The notes under the pieces were generated by a model. That model ran no database searches. It saw nothing but the letters and a program-made list of their open reading frames with translations, and had not been told where the DNA came from. A stretch of DNA of 64,000 bases from Cladocopium goreaui (taxonomy: Eukaryota; Sar; Dinophyceae; Suessiales; Symbiodiniaceae), in the NCBI GenBank assembly GCA_947184155.2, contig CAMXCT020001002.1:392013-456012 (forward strand), read 5' to 3'. How positions within the stretch are numbered: the first letter of the stretch is position 1; each line of letters starts with the position of its first letter. A program made the position numbers and the translations under genes. Shown here in pieces: positions 55,144-64,000 of this stretch.

Positions 55144-56002
55144 TCAACTGGCTGACCAACCGCACAGATTGGCGCTAAGCATCCATTGCAACCGGCTCCA
55201 ACCCACGGCCATTCTCGCATGGTGGAATGAACGTCTCGCAGATGTGAGGCTTCTCAAAGACCGTCTCTGACACCTCCAGAAGAAGGAGGTTGCCAAACCA
55301 GTCCAACGGCATGCAAAGGGAACTATCCAGCCAAACCATCTAGCAGAATCTAGCCCCCTGCATCGTTCAACCATTTACCAGTCTATCCAAAGTGGAAGGG
55401 ATTCGCATGGACTCCGCTGCCTTGCTTCCATCCGTCAAGGGGCCAAAGTGATAGGTCATGTTGTAGCTCTTTGCACCAGTTCCACCTGAGAGCAGTCGTG
55501 AAGTTGTCTGAACGCGAGCACGGGCACACCCTCACATAAACATACATAAACGCATCCTTGGTACTGGCGTTGGTAGGAATGCTCATGTTCAACTCAACTG
55601 GATCGTTGCCATCAGCACAAAGTGTGATTTTGGAGGGAGTCCTTGGCTTGGAAATCAAGGACCGGGGCATCATCAACAGAATGCAGCCCCGTCATCACCA
55701 TGCTTCCTGACATTGGTCCCAGTGTTGTTAATCGATCCAAGGATCTTGGAACGCAAGTTCCACAACGAGCAAACCCTGCCAGCAACTGCGTGCTTTCCCT
55801 GGTACTCTGAGACGAGCGGGTTGGCTGCCCAAGCAAAAAGGTCTGCATATCCTGCCACGTGCGAAACGAACACAGGGCCACTCTGCACAGTTTAACCATG
55901 CTTTGAACCACAACCCTCTTGAAGGCGAGGATCTTTGCTGGCCAAACATTGGCAGCTGACGGCAAATAGGATGATTGCCACCAGTGATGTCCCATGATTC
56001 AT
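55144..56002 (-). CDS. putative secreted protein gene
   Basis: ATG at 56002 opens MNHGTSLVAIILFAVSCQCL-A-S, a textbook signal peptide with a cleavage-like ASK. After an acceptor at CTGTGCAG (about 55890), the next exon reads SGPVFVSHVAGYADLFAWAA, SEYQGKHAVAGRVCSLWNLR, ILGSINNTGTNV. Then about 55640-55390: NDPVELNMSIPTNASTKDAF, MYVYVRVCPCS, NFTTALRWNWCKELQ, with several Asn-X-Ser/Thr sites. Last, about 55340-55175: PLDWFGNLLLLEVSETVFEK, PHICETFIPPCENGRGLEP, TAG. The signal peptide, Cys pairs and glycosylation-type sequons agree on a secreted or surface protein. Splice sites are partly unresolved. Confidence 0.5.
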
Positions 56003-56089
56003 TTCCGCGCATCCTTGGCTGACTGCATGAGCGATGAACAGCAAGGACCCGCGAAGTTGTACCTCCCTCAGAACCATTGAACCATTGAA

Positions 56090-57436
56090 CCACCGAACCC
56101 CCGTTCGAAAACCAAACCTGCGGCCATGCCTCAAACTAGTGATATTGGTCAGCAGCTGCTCAGTACCTGGAAATGGTCGGAGGGTCTCCACTCTCATGGT
56201 CTTTTCATCTGCATCTTGTGCGAAGAAGCCGTTGCCAATCGCAGGGTAGCCTGGCAAAAACACGGCCAACAACTGAATGCCCGAAGTACTGCAAAGGTTA
56301 GCACACTTGAACCCACAAGTGGAACTCATCGAAGGGAATGGCAGCCCATGGCGGCCAAAACTGCGGCCTGTGTCAAAAGATATGAACTTGATGTTTGCTG
56401 AAAAGCGGTGGGGAACAGCTGGTCGTGCAGGTTCGTCAGCAGGCTGCGCAACCTGCAGAGCAAACATCGACATCACAATGAAAGAGCAGTTAGTATACCA
56501 CATCAAAAGATAAAACAATTTTGTCCACAGCAGATCATGTGCCGAAATTCTGATCTGCATCCTTGTACTGGATACATCGCTAATACAAGTACCAAAAGCA
56601 GAAAGTGCACGAAATGTGCAGGCCTGTGTTCTCACGGGTTTCTCCTCTGCTGCTTCAATGATGCCAGCAGCTTCCTTCAACACCCAACGCACCTAATTTC
56701 AATGATGGGCGCCGGTTGTGGACGGGTGCCTCCCCTTAATGGCGACCCCCTCCCAACAGACCATGGAGTTGCGGCATCCTGAAACAGAACCTCACATACC
56801 TCTCCGTTTTGCGGCTTGCATTCTGAGCTGCCCCTGAAATGTATGACGATGTCAAAAGCGATTATTGTGCAAAGTTCTTCATCAGAACGTAGACCAAGCA
56901 CAAGTATACATTATAAACATATATACGTACAATGTAAGAATAAAAGGTATATAGATATGCGTGTGTGTGTGTGTGTTTATCCATTTAACTTCTGGCGAAC
57001 CTAAGGAAACAGTGCAGAGCAAGCCGCCAACGTCCAAAGCATATCCTTAGCACCAAGGCACTTCATTGCCTGGGTACTGTTCCGCAGGAAGGACTGGGTG
57101 TGCCTGGGGTCAGTGGAGGTGAGCAGGTGGAGAAAGTTCTTGTGAAACTCACTACCAGTTTGGGCAAATGGTCCACCCACGATAACACGGGACGCCAAGC
57201 TGCTAGCGTCTGCAGCAGGGGCACAGAGATCGCCAACCATTGCTCAAGGCGCATTATCGCGAAGGAAACTGGATGTTTACAAAGAAACTTCCGCGCACAC
57301 AGAAAATTGTCTTGAGTCTTGATCCAGATATTTTGCGACGGGTGTGATGTGGGCATGTTGAAAGTGGGTCTCCATTGGAGACTCTCCGTATGATAAAGGC
57401 GAAAAAAACTGCTGCCCAAGCAGCCAGAAACTTCAT
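56090..57436 (-). CDS. second putative secreted protein gene
   Basis: ATG at 57436 opens MKFLAAWAAVFFAFIIRRVS-NG, a signal-peptide-like start. Exon 57240-57001: VGDLCAPAADASSLASRVIV, GSEFHKNFLHLLTSTDPRHT, LGAKDMLWTLAACSALF. Exon about 56901-56700: LRSDEELCTIIAFDIVIHFR, ECKPQNGEVCEVLFQDAATP. Exon 56692-56636: VRWVLKEAAGIIEAAEEKP, ending at GTGAGA. About 56450-56090 after CTCTGCAG: SANIKFISFDTGRSFGRHGL, ADEKTMRVETLRPFPGTEQL. A 266-codon frame (56692-55892) runs through several of these exons and introns and should not be taken as one protein. It lies in tandem with the other secreted gene. Confidence 0.45.
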
Positions 57437-57477
57437 TTTGCAGGTCACGGTGAAAATTGAAGAGTTGTGTCTGGTCT

Positions 57478-57550
57478 CTGGAGGTCACTGGAGGTCACTG
57501 GAGGTCACTGGAGGTCACTGGAGGTCACTGGAGGTCCCTGGAGGTCCCTG
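57478..57550. repeat. TGGAGGTCAC decamer repeat
   Basis: Seven or so copies of the decamer, the last two with C in place of A. It lies just beyond the stop codon of the minus-strand gene to its right, so probably in 3' untranslated or intergenic DNA. Confidence 0.95.
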
Positions 57551-57602
57551 GCCTCCTCCCTGGCCTTTGCTTCTTCCTGCTCCTTCCAAGGATGAGGGGC
57601 TT

Positions 57603-58600
57603 TCAGCGCCTTTCATTAGTGTGTTTCTTGGGGATTTGGCTTGATGCTCGAGAACGTAGACTAGCAGCCACCGGGTCCTGCTGAATCCTCCTTTCTTGCA
57701 ACTCCAAGTACGCCTTGCGCTGCTGCTCTTGGACCTGCCATGATGGCAGGATTGGCCGAAGTCTTCACTAAGCTTCAAGTAGCCTGTAGCAGATCCCAAT
57801 GATCCCATGATTTTGACAATGTGTGAATATGACCCATCAATAAACTCCTGTGGAATGAACTTCTGTGAGCATGCCCAATCCTGGCGCTGTTCAAGCTCAG
57901 CTTCCCTGTGTTCAGCTAGGCTTCGGCCTAAGATGGAAAGCAGCTCTTGACCAACATGTATGAAGTTCCCAAGTGTTCTCATCAAGGGCAGGCATGCCAT
58001 GTTAAAGAAAGCTTCCTGTGAGAACTGGGCAGGAAATAAATAAGGCAGAGAAACTTTGGTTTGAACTACACTCATATAGAACAAGTACAAACATAATCAA
58101 ACATAATCAAACATAATCAAACATAATCAAACCTAAACTCAAATTTGCTTCCCTGCCCTGGCAGTTTCTTCCTGGCATAGCCTCAACTCTTGGTGACAAT
58201 CATGGTTCTGCTGTTTTGGTGAGGATTCTCGTCCATTTCGCTCCCTGCGACCAATTGCATGCCAGGTGACGCAGGCTTGCCTGTCACACAGCAGCAAGCT
58301 GCAACACCATCAGTGAAACAAAATTCTTGGAGCTCAACATCCCATTTTACATCATTTTACTATATAATTCACCGATACTTTTTTTTTCTTGCTGCTCATG
58401 CCCCCATTGTAGCAGACGAAAAACGCATTCATTGATTTCTGCTCGAAGCCCCGACGGCCCGGCTCCCTCTGCGGCCTCTGTTTCATGCCTCGGAGGCAGG
58501 CTTGAAAACAAGCACAAGTCATGATAAAACAAACCGAAGGGCAGAAACAATCTCAAGAGCTGATTATTCGACTGCATCCCCAGCCTGATTTGGCCCAAAA
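57603..58600 (-). CDS. spliced gene, possible cyclic-nucleotide phosphodiesterase C-terminus
   Basis: The last exon, 57734-57603 (43 codons plus TGA), is a charged helix: VQEQQRKAYLELQERRIQQD. Before it, about 58025-57770: SQEAFFNMACLPLMRTLGNF, IHVGQELLSILGRSLAEHRE, QKFIPQEFIDGSYSHIVKIM. The FFNMACLPLMRTLGN stretch resembles the end of class I phosphodiesterase catalytic domains (F-x-x-x-PLF). The metal-binding HD motifs that would prove this are not seen upstream, so the identity is weak. Further upstream exons, about 58290-58150 and 58540-58350 (GLRAEINECVFRLLQWGHEQ), are likely but unplaced. Confidence 0.45.
58085..58133. repeat. ACATAATCAA decamer repeat
   Basis: Four to five tandem decamers within an intron of the minus-strand gene. 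Confidence 0.95.
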
Positions 58601-58856
58601 ATCGTCAGTATTTCCGGATATCTCCGGTGTTTCCAGACAAGCGGCCGGCTGTCCAGCCATGTCCATGCTCGCTGCAGGCTCTCATCGGTCCACGGATCTG
58701 CGTCCAGCTTTTGAAATTCAGGCTTGGCCTGCGGACTTCATGGACTTCATTAACCCACGATAAGTATCAATAATAAGTCTGCTTCGTATCAAAGGGTTGC
58801 AACTTGAAATAATTAGTGTCGTGGAATCTCAAGATTCACACTGAGAAATTCAAATC

Positions 58857-59863
58857 ATGGGGTCTGGAATGCACCGGGACTTTTGCTGGCACTCTTTGGA
58901 GTGCTTTGAGAAAATATGTCATTCCTGTAAGTTGCCAAACTTTGCTGAAATGTTCGATGCTCCAGTCTCGATGCAGATGCAGACTCCAAAAAATGTAAAG
59001 CATCGTTTTAGATTGGCCAGCTATCCTAGGAAGCCGTTGTTTGTACCTGCTAGCCAGCCTTCAACCTGCATTCATTGCCAAAGTCAAGCCATGACCACAC
59101 CTGCTTTAAGGGGCGCTTCTGTCCGCACTCTCGACAGTACTGCGACTCCTAAATGAGAGGAGTCGCTTGAAGAGAGAAAATGGGCAGCTGGGCAGCTGTC
59201 GAAAGAAAAGCAAATGGTGCCAGCTGCTGCCAGGTCGCATTTGAAAACGGCAGCGAACAAACTGGGCATGTAGCAGCCTGGGGACGTTCTGACAGCTGCC
59301 AAACGGTCTGGTCACTGTAGCCGCAGCTGCCTAGAGGGAAGGTGTGGAGCCCTAGCTAAGGCTCCAGCTGGTTCTACGGGTATCTGCACATGCGCGTCTA
59401 CAAGCTGTCGAGGACAATCTCCATCCCAAGTTACATCACCTCATCAACCCCAAGGTTGAAAAACATATGGAGTGTCCATGGGTCCAAATGGACTCATTCA
59501 AACAGCACGGCTCCCCAGACCCAAACCGCTTCTTGTCCAAGAGTCCTTCACACTGTCCTCGGTCCAAGAAGGCATGTCCAGATTCCAGCACCTTTTGCGG
59601 GTCCACAGTGGAGTCCGCCAGGCCGCCTTAGGATGAAAAAGCCATCTGGGCATCGGCATCATGGCATGGCCGCCCTTCGACATCTCAAATGCTGTAGAGC
59701 CACGCGCCGGGCGAAGACTCAAACAACACTCGAGGCCAGGCTCTTCGCCACCACAACGGCGGTACATCGACAACTCGACCTGGCACATGAGCTGAACTAC
59801 CTGGCCTCTACCTGGCAGCTACTTGGAAGATCCGACCTGGATCGCAACCTGGAAGCACATTGA
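58857..59863 (+). CDS. plus-strand gene, unknown function
   Basis: The first exon, about 58870-59150, contains LECFEKICHSCKLPNFAEMF, VKHRFRLASYPRKPLFVP and CIHC. The second, 59359-59630, is very clear: RVSAHARLQAVEDNLHPKLH, HLINPKVEKHMECPWVQMDS, GSPDPNRFLSKSPSHCPRSK. The third, about 59670-59861, reads KAKTQ-type basic sequence (AALRHLKCCRATRRAKTQTT) and then AVHRQLDLAHELNYLASTWQ, LLGRSDLDRNLEAH, TGA. Scattered CxxC pairs hint at zinc binding. Divergent from the minus-strand gene at 57.6-58.6 kb. Confidence 0.45.
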
Positions 59864-59879
59864 CCCTCAAAGGGCTAGA

Positions 59880-60560
59880 GCGGCTAGAGAAAAGAGAAAT
59901 CGGTGGTTGGTAACAAGCGTGCCAGCAGCATCTATCATCACATCCCAAGGCGATACACTTCTCTATTGTCTTCATTTCCCATGACTGTCAAATTCCGTCA
60001 CTTGTACAGTCCTGTTTGGAGGGCTGGGGTGGGTTGGGGTGGGGGTGGAGTGGGGTGGGGTGGGTCAAGAACGTTCACTGGGACTTCACACCGGATGGTA
60101 GCTTCCACCGACAATTATGATATAAAAACGAAAATGATGATCAGGACAATCATAAAAAGCATAATGATTTTTGCCAGGGCGTCGCAGAGGATTTGCCCTA
60201 CATCATGGCCCTCGTCTCCCGCAAAGCAGCAGTGTCATAGGCACTTAATTAACCTTGACAGGAAGGGGGCGATGAGAAAAAGCATGATGATGACAGTGCT
60301 ATTGATGATGACAATGATGATGCTGATGATGATAATGACCTAGATGATCATCATGGTCATGATGATGCTCAGGAAGGTGATGCTCAGGAAGGTGATGATC
60401 ATGATAATAATTAAAACACATACAAGCTGACAGTGGCAGAGGTGATGATAATGATACTGATGCTGATTAAGAAAAGGATAAATAGAAGGAAATATTGTAA
60501 TGGTGGTGCAGGTGACGATGAGGATGACAACAATGAAAGTGCTGATGCATGGTGGTATTG
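59880..60560. other. low-complexity spacer
   Basis: GGGGTGGGTT runs near 60030-60063 and increasing GATGAT content towards the following array. No gene. Confidence 0.6.
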
Positions 60561-60564
60561 ATAT

Positions 60565-60567
60565 TAT

Positions 60568-60608
<41 letters not shown>

Positions 60609-60880
60609 GCGGTGATGATGGCGGTGATGATGGCGGTGATGATGGCGGTGATGATGGCGGTGATGATGGCGGTGATGATGGCGGTGATGATGGCGGTGAT
60701 GATGGCAATGATGATGGCAATGATGATGGCAATGATGATGGCAATGATGATGGCAATGATGATGGCAATGATGATGGCAATGATGATGGCAATGATGATG
60801 GCAATGATGATGGCAATGATGATGGCAATGATGATGGCAATGATGATGGCAATGATGATGGCAATGATGATGGCAATGAA
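60565..60880. repeat. 12-bp GAT-rich array
   Basis: A pure GAT run (60569-60606), then the 12-mer GGCGGTGATGAT (about 8 copies), then GGCAATGATGAT (about 15 copies). On plus it would encode Asp/Gly and Asp/Asn tracts. On minus it gives Ser/Pro or Ile/Ala frames. Treated as a minisatellite. Confidence 0.95.
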
Positions 60881-61129
60881 ACTGTTGAAAACGATGCTGG
60901 TGATGATCATGGTGATCAGGAAGATGATCGTGAGCATAATGAGAACGATGATGTTGATAATCATAATGATTATGATTATAAAAAAAAAATATGATGGATC
61001 GAGGCAGCTACAAGCGAGCAGAATCGACAGTCACAAGTAAGACACCGCCTACCGGCCCCACCTCGCTGGCAGATTTTGCATGGGCCCAGGTCCGGAACTC
61101 ACATAGGTTTCCCATGAAAGGTCCCAACC

Positions 61130-61571
61130 TCAGGCTGTCATAACAGGGTCAAAACATTGTTGGCTGTACTGCCCTGGCTGTTGTGACCCCCAAGTGTCGT
61201 GCCTGAGGTCTGAATCTGCATTGATGGCCCAGACTTCAGTTCCACAGGCTACCTTGCCGCGGCAGTGTGTATAGTGTATACTGTCTGGGACGCTTGACAA
61301 CAGCCTCATGCCGTGTCCTTTGCTCGCGCTATTGACAGAAAGAAGCCCCTTGTGAATTGCTTCTGCCAATCTGTGGGGCACATGCACCTGAACACCATCC
61401 TGGAACACGGCCACCTGCCATGAAGGAAGGTCAATTTTGATCAATTGAGGTCATTGAGGACTGTTGGTGGTTCAGCGCCGGCCTTGAAATCGTTTTCACT
61501 TGAGTTAAAGCTCCACGTGATGGCTACATGCATCCAGCGACGCATCCTAAGCTGCACAGCCAGAGTTTCTT

Positions 61572-61616
<45 letters not shown>

Positions 61617-63304
61617 CCTTTTTTCATCTCCATGAACAATGGCCCGAGAATAAGAAATATAAAAGCAGTCACCGCACTGCGACCCTGCAATCAAGACACT
61701 TCTGCACCAAAAATTTTGACGAATACTTTCTTTCGCCAGCCATTACCAATTCCAAACCTGGCTGCACTCTGACATTGAAGCAGCAAAGACTTCCTTCAAA
61801 CTTCAAACATAAACCGGTGCATCAGGCCTCCACCAGGCTTCAGGTCAAAGACCTCAGGAGTCACTCAATCAACATCAATCAATCATAAAAAGTTCAAGCG
61901 TGGTAAGCTTCGCAACAGGTGGCTTGACAGGTCATGCCATGGAAGTGACGACATGTGCTTATCAAGTCTTATCAACGCATCCACACCTGGGCACCTGTAA
62001 CATCCGGAAAAAAAATACAAATCAGGATGGACAGTCAATGGTGCTCTCGATCTCTCCATGGTAAGTTTTGCACGGCTTGTTTTGCACGGCTTGGAGCAAG
62101 CTTCTACCATTTTCTACCTATTTCATCCATCCATTCCTTTTTTGTTGGTCCACTGTCTCTCCCCGTCTGTTTTCCACACCTAGTGCCACCAGGCTGCGGG
62201 AAGCTGCCGGGGCAGGACATGGAGCTGGTGACCAGCGGTTGTCGTTTCGTCACGTCCTGCAGCGGTTTTTGGACGGTGCAAACTCAGCTGAGGCCGTCGG
62301 CGGCCGACAGTCCTGGCATCGCACCCAGAACTCAATGGTGAAGTCACCTGCCAAGAAGAAGCGCATGCGGCGCATGCGAATGCTGTCTTGCAACGGCTCA
62401 GCTTCAAGTCAAGCATGCAAACAGAATAGAAGCTTTGGATGCATAATTTTGCAGGAGATCGCACCTTCCAACAGCCCAAAGTCTGAGGCAGGACCCAGCA
62501 GAATTGATCCCTTGGACAAATCCACAGACCCACCTTGCGCTTCAGAGTGCCAGCCGACTTGAATACTGTCGCTTGGTCTACTGGGAGTCTATCAACATGA
62601 GTACACAACGCACCTTGTTTCTCGTCCAGGCAAAAGCCCTGGATGCTGTCCTGTCTTGCACACCCATCCAGAGTGGACAAACGATGCGGCAAGTTTTTCA
62701 CTACCACATACTACCGCCAATCTGCACATGTTCTGCGGTCAGTGCTGCGGGGGGGACAACCTGAACTCCGAAAATTCTCTGCACCCCAAATCGCCGACAC
62801 ATCACCGAGTCCTCCGCCAAGCGTTGGAGTTGGTACACCTCCTCCGCCTTGCCGAAGTCCTCAGCCTCCACTGCCTGGAGCTCCACGGCCGGGTCAGGCC
62901 AGGGCTATTCGAAACACCGGGTGATCGCCGTTTATCCAGAAGGTCTGAAGAGTCTGAAGGATCCAAAAAGCAAAGGAGCCTCGGCAACACGAGCAACGAT
63001 TTGCTCGTGGAGCTGCTTGAGTCGAGTCAAGCGAGCCCACATGGCAGTCCTTAGCATCCAGGCAACTGCTTGCGATTGCTCGCAACATGCTTCATTGATG
63101 GTGACTGCGGACCAACTTGCGACAGCTACAGCAAGCCATAAATACTGTATATTATATATATATATGTGTGTGTGATGTCAATAATTGTCAATACATCTCA
63201 ATACCAAGGGGCTGCTCTTTACTCAGACTATCACGCAACTGCTTCAGCTGCTTGGCCTCAGAGATGCAACTAGCCACGAGCATCATCTTTCCTCTATCCA
63301 TGGC
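61130..63304 (-). CDS. spliced coiled-coil protein gene, unknown function
   Basis: Exon 63304-63189: MDRGKMMLVASCISEAKQLK, LRDSLSKEQPLGIEM. About 63050-62945: MLRTAMWARLTRLKQLHEQI, VARVAEAPL. About 62900-62756: VELQAVEAEDFGKAEEVYQL, QRLAEDSV, ending at a GTTGTC donor; the AEDFGKAEEV pattern resembles short UVR-like helical motifs. 62707-62460: SIQGFCLDEKQGALCTHVDR, VDQATVFKSAGTLKRKVGLW. About 62375-62330: FFLAGDFTIEFWVR, which resembles a concanavalin-like lectin strand. 61444-61130: VAVFQDGVQVHVPHRLAEAI, RGKVACGTEVWAINADSDLR. Mixed coiled coil and beta domain. Exons in 61.45-62.3 kb are not resolved. Confidence 0.55.
61574..61613. repeat. CT dinucleotide microsatellite
   Basis: About 20 CT units in a presumed intron. 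Confidence 0.97.
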
Positions 63305-63339
63305 ATAGGAAAGGTTGCAGCTTGGCCGCATTTTCAAAG

Positions 63340-63949
63340 CGGTAGGACGCCGTAGCCTCCACCATAGCCCGTATAGCAGCCACCTATCCGAAAGCTATTG
63401 TCATTCAGGCATAGGCGGATTTCGCTCAGGAAACAGCTTCCACATGAGAACATTCATGCACCTTTGCTTGCAGAATGTCAGACAAAGACAGTTCAGCATC
63501 TTTGAGCATGCAACCTTGCAGTGAGTGTCAGAAAGGCAGCTCAGAAGTGCAATGCAACACACTTGCAGAGAGCAACGACAGAAAAAGGTGGTCCAAAAGA
63601 ATCATCATTGGATCAAAAAATGCTCCAAGTCCGGGCTACCAACTGAGCAGATTCGCTCTCACAAGCTCTATGCCTGTTGGGGTCTCAAAATCCTGGCTTC
63701 ATCAAATTTGAAACACTGCAGAATGCCACACAAAGCGAGTTCAAATTGAAATGCACGGCTCCTCCTTGACCTGCAACTTGTCGCTGCTTGGCCTGGCATG
63801 TCCAAATCTCTCGAATTCGACATATCCAAACCATCGATGCAATTTTCACACGCTAGGTGCCTTCGAGAGGACTCTGTTGCCTCGAATGCTTGTGGCACAG
63901 GTAGACTGTTGCCTCGAATCGGCCATGAATGAACGGGAAAATCGCACAT
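63340..63949 (-). CDS. further minus-strand exons at the right edge
   Basis: 63949-63668: PVPQAFEATESSRRHLACEN, CIDGLDMSNSRDLDMPGQAA, FQFELALCGILQCFKFDEAR. About 63440-63340: FLSEIRLCLNDNSFRIGGCY. They probably continue the gene to their left, upstream of its 63304 exon. Phases not resolved. Confidence 0.35.
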
Positions 63950-64000
63950 TTTGTTCTAGTTTCTAGTTCTTGGGCACTTCCTCGTCAATTTCTCTTCCAC

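Noticed and set aside
55892..56692. 266-codon minus frame as one protein
   Set aside because: It contains a GTGAGA donor, CTCTGCAG acceptor and, near its end, the signal-peptide start of the next gene; it reads through exons and introns of two genes.
60340..61040. Asp-rich 164-codon protein or Pro/Ser-rich minus protein
   Set aside because: Arises from the GAT-rich 12-bp array; all registers on both strands are open.
1..64000. Spliced-leader relic, tRNA, rRNA or spliceosomal RNA gene
   Set aside because: I looked for the dinoflagellate leader core, GTTCRA-type tRNA T-arms and conserved rRNA/U6 words and saw no convincing instance; a covariance-model scan would be decisive.

Overview
The window looks like nuclear DNA of a flagellated protist, most probably a dinoflagellate or close relative. 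Three observations support this. (1) The best-recognised gene, a CFAP99-like cilium/flagellum gene on the minus strand at about 40.9-44.4 kb, is broken into many short exons whose joints keep the reading frame only if several introns start with GC rather than GT, a known dinoflagellate habit. (2) Coding sequence is scattered in short exons, mostly on one strand. (3) Large amounts of simple and complex tandem repeats sit between genes. No spliced-leader relic, rRNA, tRNA, prokaryotic operon, CRISPR array or complete mobile element was recognised. Organism assignment is inference.

Layout. 0-13 kb: weak exons, a 0.7 kb CTAT microsatellite, a homopurine tract, then two well-supported spliced minus-strand genes (9.6-11.85 kb, with a zinc-ribbon-like Cys pattern, and 12.3-13.1 kb, Gln/Pro-rich). 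13.3-22.1 kb: almost pure repeat. A 760-bp higher-order repeat built from 68-bp palindrome-bearing monomers is split by a 4-kb block of five unrelated arrays (10-bp, 299-bp, 85-bp, 16-bp and short spacers) and followed by a 12-bp CAGCACCCTGCA array. 22.9-24.0 kb: a plus-strand gene. 24.3-37.8 kb: a long run of mostly minus-strand exons of unknown genes. 37.85-39.25 kb: a plus-strand gene facing the CFAP99 gene and its coiled-coil extension (39.24-44.39 kb). 44.66-45.38 kb: another minus-strand gene. 45.6-47.2 kb: a second repeat block ending in a 104-bp satellite of alternating A/B monomers. 47.5-48.5 kb: plus-strand exons. 48.6-51.6 kb: minus-strand genes. 52.3-53.6 kb: plus-strand exons. 54.5-58.6 kb: four minus-strand genes, two starting with likely signal peptides. 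58.9-59.9 kb: a plus-strand gene. 60.5-60.9 kb: a GAT-rich 12-bp array. 61.1-63.95 kb: a minus-strand coiled-coil gene.

Method and limits. In this kind of genome an ATG-to-stop frame is seldom a gene. I judged exons by continuous protein-like frames bordered by GT/GC/GA...AG sites, and where possible by matching phases. Exon ends are firm only where coordinates and phase are given. Most genes could not be given a function. No pathway linking neighbours is evident, except that the flagellar gene implies a motile cell.
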